NCBI GenBank assembly: GCA_025462785.1
Contig: JAOAPG010000355.1
Coordinates: 1-18,555 of the forward strand
Length of the DNA: 18,555 nucleotides
Reading direction: 5' to 3'
DNA from: Acidobacteriaceae bacterium
GTDB taxonomy: Bacteria; Acidobacteriota; Terriglobia; Terriglobales; Acidobacteriaceae
The notes under the pieces: generated by a model
Database searches by the model: none
What the model was told of the DNA's origin: nothing
The model's input: the letters and a program-made list of their open reading frames with translations, nothing else
Position numbers and translations under genes: made by a program
In this document: positions 8,312 through 15,769 of the stretch, piece by piece
How the letters are laid out: every line of letters starts with the position of its first letter
How positions within the stretch are numbered: position 1 is the first letter of the stretch

Positions 8312-9676
8312 TCATTGTTGCATAGGATGCGGAACAGCGGGCTTAAGGTTAGGCGAGGTAATTCTCTTCTGCATTTCTTCTAGTGAATACCCTTTTGTCT
8401 CTGGATAGACAAAGAGGACCACGAAGAACTGGCCCACCATCATGATCGAGAAAAATACAAACGGGTATGCCCCTGATGACGCGGCCATCAAGGGAAAGAT
8501 GCCGGAGATGAGCGCATTCATGAACCAGTGTGAAAAGCTTCCTAGGCTCTGACCTTTGGCACGCACTGCATTTGGGAATACCTCGCTGATGTAGACCCAG
8601 ATTACTGCTCCTTGCGAGAAAGCAAAGAATGCAATGTATCCAATCAGCAACCAAAGCAACCAGCTCTGATGTTGTCCGGTGAAAAACACCAGTGAGACAC
8701 CTGCAAGACAAAGCGCTGTTCCCACAGAACCAATGAGCAATAACGTTTTGCGGCCAAGTTTGTCGATGACCGACATGGCGATCATCGTGAAAAGCAAATT
8801 GGTGGCTCCGACTGCGACTGCCTGAATGTTCCCGGATACCTTGCTGAACCCCGCGTGAGCAAAAATGTCGTTAAGGTAATAGAGGATGGCATTGATCCCA
8901 GATAGCTGATTGAACATTCCGATGCTGACGGCCAAGAAGATGGGGAGGGTGTATCTGCGCGAGAAGAGTGCTTCTTCCGAGTGCAGTTTTTCGGAATCAA
9001 TCGATTCCACAATTTCCTGCAGCTCTTGCTCGTAGTTTTCTTCTCCAATTTGACGGAGTACAGCGCGAGCCTCGCCTACCCGGCCACGCTTCACTAGCCA
9101 GCGCGGGCTTCGCGGGATCATAAACAGCATCAAGAAAAACAGGGCTGCGGGCAGGGCAGTGATCCCAAGTTGCCACCGCCATTCGGACGGCCCAAGGTGG
9201 CCAAGCCCAATCAAGTAGTTCGAGAAGTACGCCAGCAGAATGCCAAAAACTACGTTGAATTGAAACAGTCCTACCAGCCGTCCCCGCAATTTTGCAGGAG
9301 CAATCTCGGCGATGTACATGGGACCTAGAACCGACGATCCGCCAATGCCTAGTCCCCCGATGAAGCGAAACATTACTAATGACGACCAGCTCCAGGCTCC
9401 TGCACAACCCAGCGCAGAAACTAAATAAAGAATGGCCAGACCACGGAGACTGTCGCGACGCCCAAAGCGCTCGCCGGGAAGTCCCGCAAGCATCGCTCCC
9501 AAAACCGTGCCCCAGATTGCGCTGGCGACGGTGATTCCTAACATTTTGGGAGACAACCCGTAGGTTTGAGTGAGAGCACCGGTGGTGCCGGAAATCACGG
9601 CGGTATCGAATCCAAACAACAATCCGCCGAGAGCGGCCACGACGGCGCTCTTAAGAAGTGACGCGTTCAACTTCAT
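8312..9676 (-). CDS. sugar porter family MFS transporter
   Basis: A 454-residue inner-membrane symporter of the XylE/AraE/GLUT type with 12 predicted helices. Hallmarks appear in order: GGLLFGFDTAVISG (17-30), GERFGRR (68-74), RFIGGLGIGG (104-113), AEIAPAKLRGR (123-133), IPRSPRWLVKRGR after helix 6, QLSGINAILYY in helix 7 (sugar-contacting), DKLGRK between helices 8 and 9, and PETKG near the C-terminus. Uptake of a hexose or pentose with protons is the family role; the sugar is not determined. GAAGGAAG lies just upstream of the ATG and a promoter candidate is at 9732-9759. It precedes the dehydratase gene in the same direction. The ribosomal protein S1 gene ends 152 bp upstream, and a hairpin in that gap may separate the two units. 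Confidence 0.93.
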   Translation of the reverse strand: MKLNASLLKSAVVAALGGLLFGFDTAVISGTTGALTQTYGLSPKMLGITVASAIWGTVLGAMLAGLPGERFGRRDSLRGLAILYLVSALGCAGAWSWSSLVMFRFIGGLGIGGSSVLGPMYIAEIAPAKLRGRLVGLFQFNVVFGILLAYFSNYLIGLGHLGPSEWRWQLGITALPAALFFLMLFMIPRSPRWLVKRGRVGEARAVLRQIGEENYEQELQEIVESIDSEKLHSEEALFSRRYTLPIFLAVSIGMFNQLSGINAILYYLNDIFAHAGFSKVSGNIQAVAVGATNLLFTMIAMSVIDKLGRKTLLLIGSVGTALCLAGVSLVFFTGQHQSWLLWLLIGYIAFFAFSQGAVIWVYISEVFPNAVRAKGQSLGSFSHWFMNALISGIFPLMAASSGAYPFVFFSIMMVGQFFVVLFVYPETKGYSLEEMQKRITSPNLKPAVPHPMQQ

Positions 9677-9731
9677 GCTGGCTTCCTTCTATCAAACTGT
9701 GCAGAATGTCGACGAGGACATTGAGAACCGC

Positions 9732-9759
9732 AGTATACGCGCCTGTGCTGCTGGTGCAA
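9732..9759 (-). promoter_or_regulatory. promoter candidate for the sugar porter
   Basis: On the minus strand TTGCAC (9754-9759), 16 bp, then TATACT (9732-9737, 5 of 6 match). Predicted start near 9725 gives a leader of about 49 nt. Confidence 0.4.
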
Positions 9760-9797
9760 GGAGGTTTTGGCGGAACGCTTCGAGTAAAGAGCCTGGT

Positions 9798-9814
9798 CCC
9801 TGAGTGACTCGGGG
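9798..9814 (-). terminator. hairpin after the S1 gene, weak terminator candidate
   Basis: Read on the minus strand, CCCCGAG and CTCAGGG pair over 7 bp (one G-U) around a 3-nt loop, 14 bp after the rpsA stop codon. No T-run follows directly; the next T-rich stretch (CTCTTTACT) comes about 8 nt later, so it may be a 3'-end stabilising hairpin rather than an intrinsic terminator. Confidence 0.3.
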
Positions 9815-9828
9815 CGGCCGGCGAGATC

Positions 9829-11547
9829 TTACGCCAACTCCACTTCAATCTGCTTCGCGTCCGGAACAAGCTTTACGATACGGAAGTTGCGGATCTGTCC
9901 AGCGCGGATGGGGTCCGGTTTCGGCTTCTCGCCGCTGCTGTCGGCAGCACCCTTCCAGCGCGCGGCTAGCATGAAACTGAGAGATGACACATCCGCCTTC
10001 AGTTCAGCTTTGTTATCTTCCTTTGCGGCTGGTTTTGTGATTCGGCATGTAGTCAGAATGCCTTCGCCCAGTTCGACGCCCGCACTTTCGCCGGAACCCT
10101 CGCCCTCCAAGACTTCGACAACGCGGCCTGTGACTATATCCCCTACTTTATGTTCCGCTAGGTATTCGTCGAGGCTGGTCGGAATCATCTGCTTAATGCT
10201 GAGCCGCAGCTGCCGCTTTTCTTTGTCGAGTTCGAGCACTTGAGCTTTGACGGTTTGTCCAACTCGGAGCACATCTTGCGGATGGTGAATGCGCTTCTCG
10301 GCGCTGATCTCGCTCACGTGAATCATGCCTTCGACGCCTTCCGCAAGGCGCACGAAAGCGCCGAATTTGGTGATGCTGGTGATCGGGCCCTCGATCACTG
10401 TTCCCGCCGCAAACTTCTGTCCAGCTTCAGCCCACGGGTCGCCGAGCGTCTGCTTTAGGCCCAGAGCGATGCGACGCTCTGCGCTATTAATTCCCAGAAT
10501 TACGGAGTCGACAGTCTCGCCCGGCTTGACTACGTCACTGGCAATGCGCACCTTCTTACCCCACGACATTTCGGAGACGTGGATCAGACCCTCGATTCCG
10601 GGCTCGAGTTCGACAAACGCTCCGAACTCGACAACACGTGTGACCACGCCGCGAATGCGATCACCCATCTTGTATTTTCCGGCCAGCGAATCCCAGGGAT
10701 GCGGCTGGAGTTGCTTCATTCCAACGGAAATGCGCCGCTTGCCTGAGGCGTCGGATACTTTCAGCACTTTGACTTCGACCTGCTGACCTGCGGAGAGCAC
10801 GTCTGCGGGCTTGTTGATGCGTCCCCATGAGATGTCACTGACATGCAGCAAACCATCGACACCACCCAGATCGACGAAACCTCCGTAGTCGGTGACGCTG
10901 CGCACTGTCCCGTTTACCGTCTCGCCTTCCTTGATTTCCGAGTACCGGCGATCTTTCGCCAAACGCTCCTCTTCTTCGGAGATGACGCGACGATCGACCA
11001 CGACGTCCTCGTCGGTTGCGTCGAGCTTGGTAATGCGGCAGCGAATCTCTTGTCCCACGAGCTTTTCCATTTCAGCGGCATCGCGTACTCCGCTGCGCGA
11101 AGCAGGCATGAAGGCACGGACGCCCACATCCACGCTCAGACCGCCTTTGACAACCCCAGTCACCGTGCCCACAATGGTCGATTTTTCGGCAAAGGCTTGC
11201 TCGAGCGATGACCAATCCTTCGGCTGCGCGATCTTGGTGCGGGAGAGTTCGTAGTAGCCGTCGAGATCGCGGCCCTTGACCGAGACCAACAACTTGTCGC
11301 CAGGCTTTACGGCTTGGCCAGAACTCTGAAAGGCGGTAAGCGGGAGGACCCCTTCACTCTTGAATCCGATATCCACGAAAACCGACTCAGCGGAGACGGC
11401 AATCACCGTGCCTTCAATCTGTTTGCCGCCGTCTTCGCGCTGGCGCGAATGGTTCTGCTCGTACTCAGAAAAGATTTCGTCGAAGGATCGCGCTTCGGTA
11501 GTCGATTCAGTAGGAAGTTGAGATTCTGGAGTGCTTGGGTTTGACAT
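9829..11547 (-). CDS. rpsA: 30S ribosomal protein S1
   Basis: Binds mRNA on the small ribosomal subunit and helps load messages with weak ribosome sites. The 572-residue protein shows six S1 (OB-fold) modules at about 41-104, 122-188, 206-278, 293-366, 380-453 and 468-571. Modules 3 to 5 are the best conserved, with repeated YGGFVDL/FGAFVEL and GLIHVSEMSWGKK-type strands. Module 6 is divergent and carries an insertion rich in Lys, Glu and Ala. Residues 1-40 are acidic and look disordered. The length matches six-domain S1. No Shine-Dalgarno sequence lies at normal distance before the ATG: the last bases are pyrimidine-rich and AAGG is 13 nt away, as known for E. coli rpsA, whose translation is self-regulated. 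The gene follows the sensor kinase by 75 bp on the same strand. Confidence 0.95.
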   Translation of the reverse strand: MSNPSTPESQLPTESTTEARSFDEIFSEYEQNHSRQREDGGKQIEGTVIAVSAESVFVDIGFKSEGVLPLTAFQSSGQAVKPGDKLLVSVKGRDLDGYYELSRTKIAQPKDWSSLEQAFAEKSTIVGTVTGVVKGGLSVDVGVRAFMPASRSGVRDAAEMEKLVGQEIRCRITKLDATDEDVVVDRRVISEEEERLAKDRRYSEIKEGETVNGTVRSVTDYGGFVDLGGVDGLLHVSDISWGRINKPADVLSAGQQVEVKVLKVSDASGKRRISVGMKQLQPHPWDSLAGKYKMGDRIRGVVTRVVEFGAFVELEPGIEGLIHVSEMSWGKKVRIASDVVKPGETVDSVILGINSAERRIALGLKQTLGDPWAEAGQKFAAGTVIEGPITSITKFGAFVRLAEGVEGMIHVSEISAEKRIHHPQDVLRVGQTVKAQVLELDKEKRQLRLSIKQMIPTSLDEYLAEHKVGDIVTGRVVEVLEGEGSGESAGVELGEGILTTCRITKPAAKEDNKAELKADVSSLSFMLAARWKGAADSSGEKPKPDPIRAGQIRNFRIVKLVPDAKQIEVELA

Positions 11548-11622
11548 GAAAAGGTTACAGCCTTGTTGTGGGATGAATTCTGATTAGGATAACACCGTTG
11601 GGATTATGGCTGCCTCGGGCGA

Positions 11623-13059
11623 TTAGCTGGTGATGGGCAGCGAAAAGTAAAATACGGATCCCCGGCCTATTTGACTGGTGACTCCGATTTTTCCCCCATG
11701 CGCTTCAACGATTGCTCTCGCGATTGCCAGTCCCATGCCAGTTCCTTGCACACGATACCTCTGGTTTTTGCCGCGATAGAACTTGTCGAAGATTAATCCT
11801 TGTTCCATATCTTCGATTCCAGCTCCTTGATCGGCGACACTGATGGTCAGATTGGCGGTCGATAAGTTATTGGTCTTCAATTCCGCGGTGATTCGGATTG
11901 GGGTTCCCGGATTCGAGTATTTTGCGGCGTTTTCGAGCAGCTGAGTAAGCACTTCCTTGATCCGCTCAGAGTCTATTCGCGCAACCGCGTCTTCCGGACA
12001 TCGTATTTCCACGGGATGCTTTTCGAGCAGTTGCTTGAGACTAGCTACGACATCCCGAATGAGTTCGATGATCCGGACAGGCTTGAGGTCAAGCTCAAAT
12101 TCGTGCGATTCAAGTTTGGCCACTTCGGCGGCCTCGCCGACCAATCGATTCAGGCGATCACTCTCCTCGTTAATCACTGTCATCAACTCGCGCCGATCTT
12201 CCGGAGCGAGATCGATATCCGACATGAGGCTGGTGATCGACGCTTTGATGGAAGTGAGCGGAGTTCGAAATTCATGCGTGATGGAATCGAGGATCGCCGA
12301 TCGCAGTTGTTCTCCTTCGCGTGACGCTTCGGAACGGCTAAGAGTCTCGACTGCATTGGCGCGCTCGACAGCGATTGCGATGAGACTTCCCATTGCGTCC
12401 AGAGTCTGCCGCGACAGGCTTCCACTTACGCCGATTGTCCCTACCGTTTTGACCCCCATCTTTAAAGGGGTAAAGCTTAAGTGACGTTCAGTGTCAACGA
12501 TAGGCTCACCTCTCGCTATAACAGACTTAAGGTGGTCGGCATCCAGATCGCGGGTTTCGATTCCCGACCGATAGATGTCGCCTTTCTCGGGAATATAGAT
12601 GGCGGCGGCCGAGACTCCAAATGAATCGATAACATGCTGCGGCATGGCATTCAGCAACTGCAAAATATTGTCGGAGGTCAAGAGTTGCTGGCTGAAGTCA
12701 TAGAGCCGCTCGAGTTCTCGTCGCCTGCGCACGGCTTCATCAGTTTGCTTGCGCGCTCTTTCGGACAGTTCGCTTGCCACAACCGCGGTTGCGAGAAATG
12801 CAAACAAGGCAATCCAATTCTGCGAATCAGCAATAGTGAAAGTACCGATGGGCGGAAGAAAGTAGTAATTGAAAGCCGCCGCCGCAAGTACCGCCATGAA
12901 AAGTGAAGAGGCTAAACCCCACACAGCGGAGATGACTAAGACGCAGAGTAAAAACGTCAGCGCAGCGGTAGTCGGGTTTACGTGGAGCAGACGGGTATAA
13001 ACGTAAACAATGGCAAACACCAATGCCGTACAGCCAACAAAACGCCCGAGAGTTCGCAT
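11623..13059 (-). CDS. kdpD: KdpD C-terminal half: membrane sensor histidine kinase (DUF4118-GAF-HisKA-HATPase)
   Basis: A 478-residue kinase equal to the second half of canonical KdpD. Residues 6-97 hold four close hydrophobic helices (DUF4118) with the FNYYFLPP loop typical of KdpD. A coiled linker (about 98-120) is followed by a GAF-like domain (about 125-236). The H-box is ITHEFRTPLTSI with phosphoacceptor H262, the N-box is LLENAAKYS with N377, and G-boxes are DQGAGI (410-415) and GTGMGLAI (439-446). It should autophosphorylate and pass phosphate to KdpE. The open frame extends to 13332, but that part lies antisense over the KdpD N-terminal gene and has no hydrophobic or conserved content, so ATG 13059 is chosen; GTG 13074 is an alternative. 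The ATP-binding and Usp input domains are encoded separately on the other strand. Confidence 0.9.
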   Translation of the reverse strand: MRTLGRFVGCTALVFAIVYVYTRLLHVNPTTAALTFLLCVLVISAVWGLASSLFMAVLAAAAFNYYFLPPIGTFTIADSQNWIALFAFLATAVVASELSERARKQTDEAVRRRRELERLYDFSQQLLTSDNILQLLNAMPQHVIDSFGVSAAAIYIPEKGDIYRSGIETRDLDADHLKSVIARGEPIVDTERHLSFTPLKMGVKTVGTIGVSGSLSRQTLDAMGSLIAIAVERANAVETLSRSEASREGEQLRSAILDSITHEFRTPLTSIKASITSLMSDIDLAPEDRRELMTVINEESDRLNRLVGEAAEVAKLESHEFELDLKPVRIIELIRDVVASLKQLLEKHPVEIRCPEDAVARIDSERIKEVLTQLLENAAKYSNPGTPIRITAELKTNNLSTANLTISVADQGAGIEDMEQGLIFDKFYRGKNQRYRVQGTGMGLAIARAIVEAHGGKIGVTSQIGRGSVFYFSLPITS

Positions 13060-13082
13060 CAGTGAAGTGTTCACGAAACCCG

Positions 13083-13088
13083 ATTGTA
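13083..13088 (-). promoter_or_regulatory. -10 element for the KdpD kinase half
   Basis: TACAAT on the minus strand (5 of 6) lies 24 bp before the ATG at 13059. A start near 13076 would leave a very short leader, or none if the GTG at 13074 is used. No good -35 was found. Confidence 0.35.
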
Positions 13089-13110
13089 GCGGAACCTTCG
13101 GGAGCGGACA

Positions 13111-13139
13111 TCGACAAACCGAACATTGTCGTACACAAT
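13111..13139 (+). promoter_or_regulatory. promoter of the KdpD N-terminal half / kdpE unit
   Basis: TCGACA (5 of 6 match to TTGACA), exactly 17 bp, then CACAAT (4 of 6). Transcription would start at about 13146-13147, i.e. at the ATG. An inverted repeat ATTGT-CGTAC-ACAAT (13125-13139) overlaps the spacer and -10 and could be an operator. Confidence 0.5.
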
Positions 13140-13146
13140 AGTCGCG

Positions 13147-14277
13147 ATGGCTAAGACTCCTGAGCAATGGCTGGAAGCTGCTGAAATCGCCGAACCGGCA
13201 AAGAACGGGGGCATCTTTAAGTTGTTCCTCGGCTATGCGCCCGGCGTGGGCAAGACCTACAGCATGTTGAGCGAAGCCATTCGGAGAAAGAATCGCGGCG
13301 AAGATGTCGTCATCGGAATCATCGAGACCCACGGACGCAAAGGCGTGGTGGAACTCGCCGGGCAGCTCGAAGTGGTTCCCAGAAAGAAGCTCGAATACAA
13401 AGGCACGATCTTTGAGGAAATGGACCTCGATGCCATTCTGGAGCGTAAACCTTCCGTAGTTCTGGTCGATGAGTTAGCTCACACCAACATTGAAGGCAGC
13501 AGACATCAGAAGCGGTATGAAGATGTTCTCGATATTGTGGATGCGGGCATCTGCGTTCTGTCTACGATGAACGTTCAACATCTCGAAAGCGTAGCTCCCA
13601 GCGTGCAGAGAATAAGCGGGGTTACGGTTCGAGAAACCCTTCCCGACTGGGTGATGAAGCGGGTCACGGAAGTGGTCATGGCCGACGTGACCCCGGAAGC
13701 GCTGCAGACACGTATGCGGCGCGGAGACATTTATCCTCTGGATCGGGCTGAACGAGCGTTGACGAATTTCTTCAGGCCTGCAAATCTCATCGCGTTGCGC
13801 GAACTCGCGTTGCGAGAGGTTGCCCAGGAAGTCGATCGCAGTCTCGAAAGCTATCTCGAGAAGGAAGAGCCGGACCGCAATCTCGGAGTAAGGGAACGGT
13901 TCGCGGTTTGCATCAGTTCAAATCCCTCGGCGCAATACATTATTGCTAGGGCAGCTCGAATGGCGCGCCGGCTCGACGCTGAGCTCTACGTTTTGTACAT
14001 CGACATAGGAGTAGACGAGAGTGAGGCCAACCAACGTTCGCTTGAGTCAAATCTTCGCCTTGCCAAAGATGTTGGCGCGCAGGTAGTTCGAATGAAGTCG
14101 AGATCGGTAGCTGAGCCGGTCGCCCAATTCGTCCGCGAGAAACATATAACACAAGTTGTGTTTGGACGATCCGCAGTTAAGGGATGGAAGAAATACCTGT
14201 ATCTCAATACAATTCACAAGTTTTTGCGAGACGCCCCACCGGTGGACGTTCACATCGTCACGCAGTCGTCCTCCTAA
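13147..14277 (+). CDS. kdpD: KdpD N-terminal half: ATP-binding sensor domain plus Usp domain, no kinase
   Basis: A 376-residue cytosolic protein matching only the first half of KdpD, the potassium/turgor sensor. The Walker A-type loop GYAPGVGKT (29-37), VVLVDELAHTN (104-114) and STMNVQHLES (139-148) are the standard KdpD blocks, followed by a universal-stress-protein-like domain (about 250-371) ending VDVHIVTQ. It has no transmembrane helix or kinase core; those are in the divergent gene at 11623-13059. The Usp domain has SSN but its next strand reads ELYVLYID, so the c-di-AMP motif described for S. aureus KdpD (SxS ... F/W-T-A-x-Y, recalled) is not evident. ATG 13147 is chosen over the upstream TTG 13126, which lies inside the promoter; neither has a Shine-Dalgarno sequence. 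kdpE follows at once, so the pair is an operon. Confidence 0.92.
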   Translation: MAKTPEQWLEAAEIAEPAKNGGIFKLFLGYAPGVGKTYSMLSEAIRRKNRGEDVVIGIIETHGRKGVVELAGQLEVVPRKKLEYKGTIFEEMDLDAILERKPSVVLVDELAHTNIEGSRHQKRYEDVLDIVDAGICVLSTMNVQHLESVAPSVQRISGVTVRETLPDWVMKRVTEVVMADVTPEALQTRMRRGDIYPLDRAERALTNFFRPANLIALRELALREVAQEVDRSLESYLEKEEPDRNLGVRERFAVCISSNPSAQYIIARAARMARRLDAELYVLYIDIGVDESEANQRSLESNLRLAKDVGAQVVRMKSRSVAEPVAQFVREKHITQVVFGRSAVKGWKKYLYLNTIHKFLRDAPPVDVHIVTQSSS

Positions 14278-14294
14278 TCATGCCGGGACCACTC

Positions 14295-14996
14295 ATGCCA
14301 GAGAAGAAAAAGATTCTTGTCGTAGATGACGAGCCACAAATCACGCGAGTGTTGCGGACGTCTCTGAGCGGCAGCGGCTATGAAGTTCGTACCGCAGAGG
14401 ACGGACATGCCGGCTTGAGGATGGCTCGCGAGTGGCAGCCTGATCTGGTAATCACAGACGTTTCCATGCCCAACATGGACGGAGTTGAGCTCTCTGGCCA
14501 GCTCAGAGCGGAGTCTCAGGTACCAATCATCGTGCTCTCGGTTAAGGGTGAGGAGAAAACCAAAGTTGCCGCTCTCGATGCCGGCGCAGACGATTACGTA
14601 ACCAAACCAATTGGTATGAATGAATTACTGGCTCGGGTGAGAAGAAATTTATCGCGCGTCGATGCAGTCGAGGATACTTCGAGACGCACCATCGAAATTG
14701 GAGATTTTCGAATTGATAGCGACGCAAACCGTGTGTTGGTTAAAGACCGGGAACTGCGCTTAACTCCCAAAGAGTTCGAACTGCTAAGCTACCTTGCCAG
14801 GCATGCCGGCCGCGTTGTCAGTCATCGTGTGTTGCTGTCCGCGATCTGGGGGCCGAATGCTGTCGAACAACCTGAGCACCTCAGAGTGTTAGTCGGGCAA
14901 CTCCGAAAGAAAATCGAGAGTGAAGGAACTCCTCACTACATTCTTACCGAACCGTGGGTTGGATATCGCCTGGAGCCCTCCGGCGAATCGAGCTGA
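14295..14996 (+). CDS. kdpE: OmpR/PhoB-family response regulator KdpE
   Basis: DNA-binding partner of KdpD. Receiver domain 1-120: acidic pair D11/D12, phosphoacceptor D55 in VITDVSMPNMDG, switch serine S82 and K104 in YVTKPIGMNELLARVR. Residues about 133-227 form the winged-helix output domain, with RLTPKEFELLSYLARHAGRV and the C-terminal hairpin TEPWVGYRL characteristic of KdpE (family: RDP.. GVGYRL). With ATG 14295 the protein has 233 residues, near the 225 of E. coli KdpE, and GGGA lies 6 nt upstream. ATG 14280 (238 residues) is also possible and would begin 2 nt after the kdpD-N stop. The open frame continues further upstream through the kdpD-N coding region, which is discarded. Its likely targets are the 11-bp repeat tetrads at 15165-15208 and 18013-18056. 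Confidence 0.92.
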   Translation: MPEKKKILVVDDEPQITRVLRTSLSGSGYEVRTAEDGHAGLRMAREWQPDLVITDVSMPNMDGVELSGQLRAESQVPIIVLSVKGEEKTKVAALDAGADDYVTKPIGMNELLARVRRNLSRVDAVEDTSRRTIEIGDFRIDSDANRVLVKDRELRLTPKEFELLSYLARHAGRVVSHRVLLSAIWGPNAVEQPEHLRVLVGQLRKKIESEGTPHYILTEPWVGYRLEPSGESS

Positions 14997-15164
14997 GAGT
15001 AGTCGTGTTCTCGGTAGTTATTGAAAGTGTACTTAACCTAAGTCTGCTAACAGCTTGCGATGGATCTAATCTCCGGAATTTCACTCAACCTTCTTATCTC
15101 TCCCGCATCTTTGTAACTGGGCGATTTTCCTAGCTCCTATCTACCACCTGCGGCAAACGTCCGC

Positions 15165-15208
15165 TACTTACGAAGCTTTTACGGAGTTTTTATCCAATCT
15201 TTATGGCT
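15165..15208 (+). promoter_or_regulatory. four 11-bp direct repeats, probable KdpE operator
   Basis: Consecutive 11-mers TACTTACGAAG, CTTTTACGGAG, TTTTTATCCAA and TCTTTATGGCT begin at 15165, 15176, 15187 and 15198. All have TTA at positions 4-6 and a pyrimidine at 7, so the A falls exactly every 11 bp (15170, 15181, 15192, 15203). One helical turn spacing is the layout bound by dimers of OmpR/PhoB-type regulators; kdpE ends 168 bp upstream. The remaining part of the 249-bp gap (14997-15164) shows nothing else. Confidence 0.7.
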
Positions 15209-15215
15209 GGAAGCC

Positions 15216-15221
15216 TTGAAT
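15216..15221 (+). promoter_or_regulatory. -10 element after the repeat tetrad
   Basis: TTGAAT (4 of 6) begins 7 bp after the last repeat, so the repeats occupy the -35 position as in PhoB-type activated promoters. It implies a start near 15228 and an 18-nt leader, which argues that the TTG at 15216 is not a start codon. Confidence 0.4.
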
Positions 15222-15245
15222 GAGAGAAGAAAGGCAGGCCTCTTT

Positions 15246-15509
15246 ATGTCAATTATTCAAGATATTCCGGCAGAACGACTCGCCAGACTTTTTCATCATT
15301 ACCAGGAAGTCCTCAGTAACCAATTTCACGAATCGAACACCAGTGGCACTGCCGATCAGCCGTTGACTCCATGGGAGCAGACCCCGGAAGCGGAGCGGAA
15401 ATTACTGGTTGCAGCGGCTCAATTGTCATTGCTTGAACTGGATTCGACGCGAGACTCAGAGATGAGGAGCTACTACGCGAAACCTGGGGAAGCGGAGTGG
15501 GGGTGCTGA
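15246..15509 (+). CDS. small hypothetical protein in the Kdp region
   Basis: An 87-residue soluble protein without signal peptide or membrane segment. It starts MSIIQDIPAERLARLFHHYQ, probably an amphipathic helix, and has a second helical part around AERKLLVAAAQLSLLELDS; the tail ends AEWGC. I do not recognise a family. The ATG at 15246 has AGG about 7 nt upstream (within AAAGGCAGG), and the frame could extend to TTG 15216, which instead reads as a -10 hexamer. It is the first gene behind the probable KdpE operator and is followed after 92 bp by the porin frame, so it is likely co-regulated with it. Its placement suggests an accessory role in the potassium or osmotic response, but nothing in the sequence proves this. 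Confidence 0.65.
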   Translation: MSIIQDIPAERLARLFHHYQEVLSNQFHESNTSGTADQPLTPWEQTPEAERKLLVAAAQLSLLELDSTRDSEMRSYYAKPGEAEWGC

Positions 15510-15601
15510 GTTGCACTGGGAGCAGCAACGGATCGGCGCTGCTGGAACGAAAGCTTAACTGATGTTTGGAACAGGTTCTAAAAGGTGCATAGGCGGGCCA
15601 A

Positions 15602-15769
15602 ATGAAAATCGGACTTACTTTGTTGTGCGCAGGAGCGGTGGTTTTCATGTTGCGCATCTTAGTAACCTTCCTGGCAGAGACGAGGAATCGATCCCATCTG
15701 CCAATGAAAGTCTATATGGCGAAGTTCAACCCAAAATCTAAGCCATCGATACGTGGAGGACTGACCATC
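15602..15769 (+). other. in-frame hydrophobic mini-ORF or N-terminal extension upstream of the porin
   Basis: An ATG at 15602, preceded by GGCGGG, opens a 56-codon stretch that reads into the porin gene without a stop. It encodes a single hydrophobic helix (MKIGLTLLCAGAVVFMLRIL) followed by a basic segment (KVYMAKFNPKSKP). It looks like a small membrane protein of its own that has lost, or never had, a stop codon before the porin. As an extension it would place a second hydrophobic segment ahead of the porin signal peptide, which is unlikely to be useful. Whether it is translated separately cannot be decided here. Confidence 0.4.

Noticed and set aside
13126..13146. TTG start for the KdpD N-terminal gene
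   Set aside because: It has no ribosome site and falls within the predicted promoter spacer; ATG 13147 gives the usual family N-terminus.
13060..13332. N-terminal extension of the sensor kinase frame to an ATG at 13332
   Set aside because: It runs antisense through the well-supported KdpD N-terminal gene, covers the divergent promoters and has no recognisable domain; the membrane domain starts properly at 13059.
14184..14294. Upstream extension of the kdpE frame
   Set aside because: It overlaps the end of the KdpD N-terminal coding region and the receiver domain begins normally after ATG 14295.
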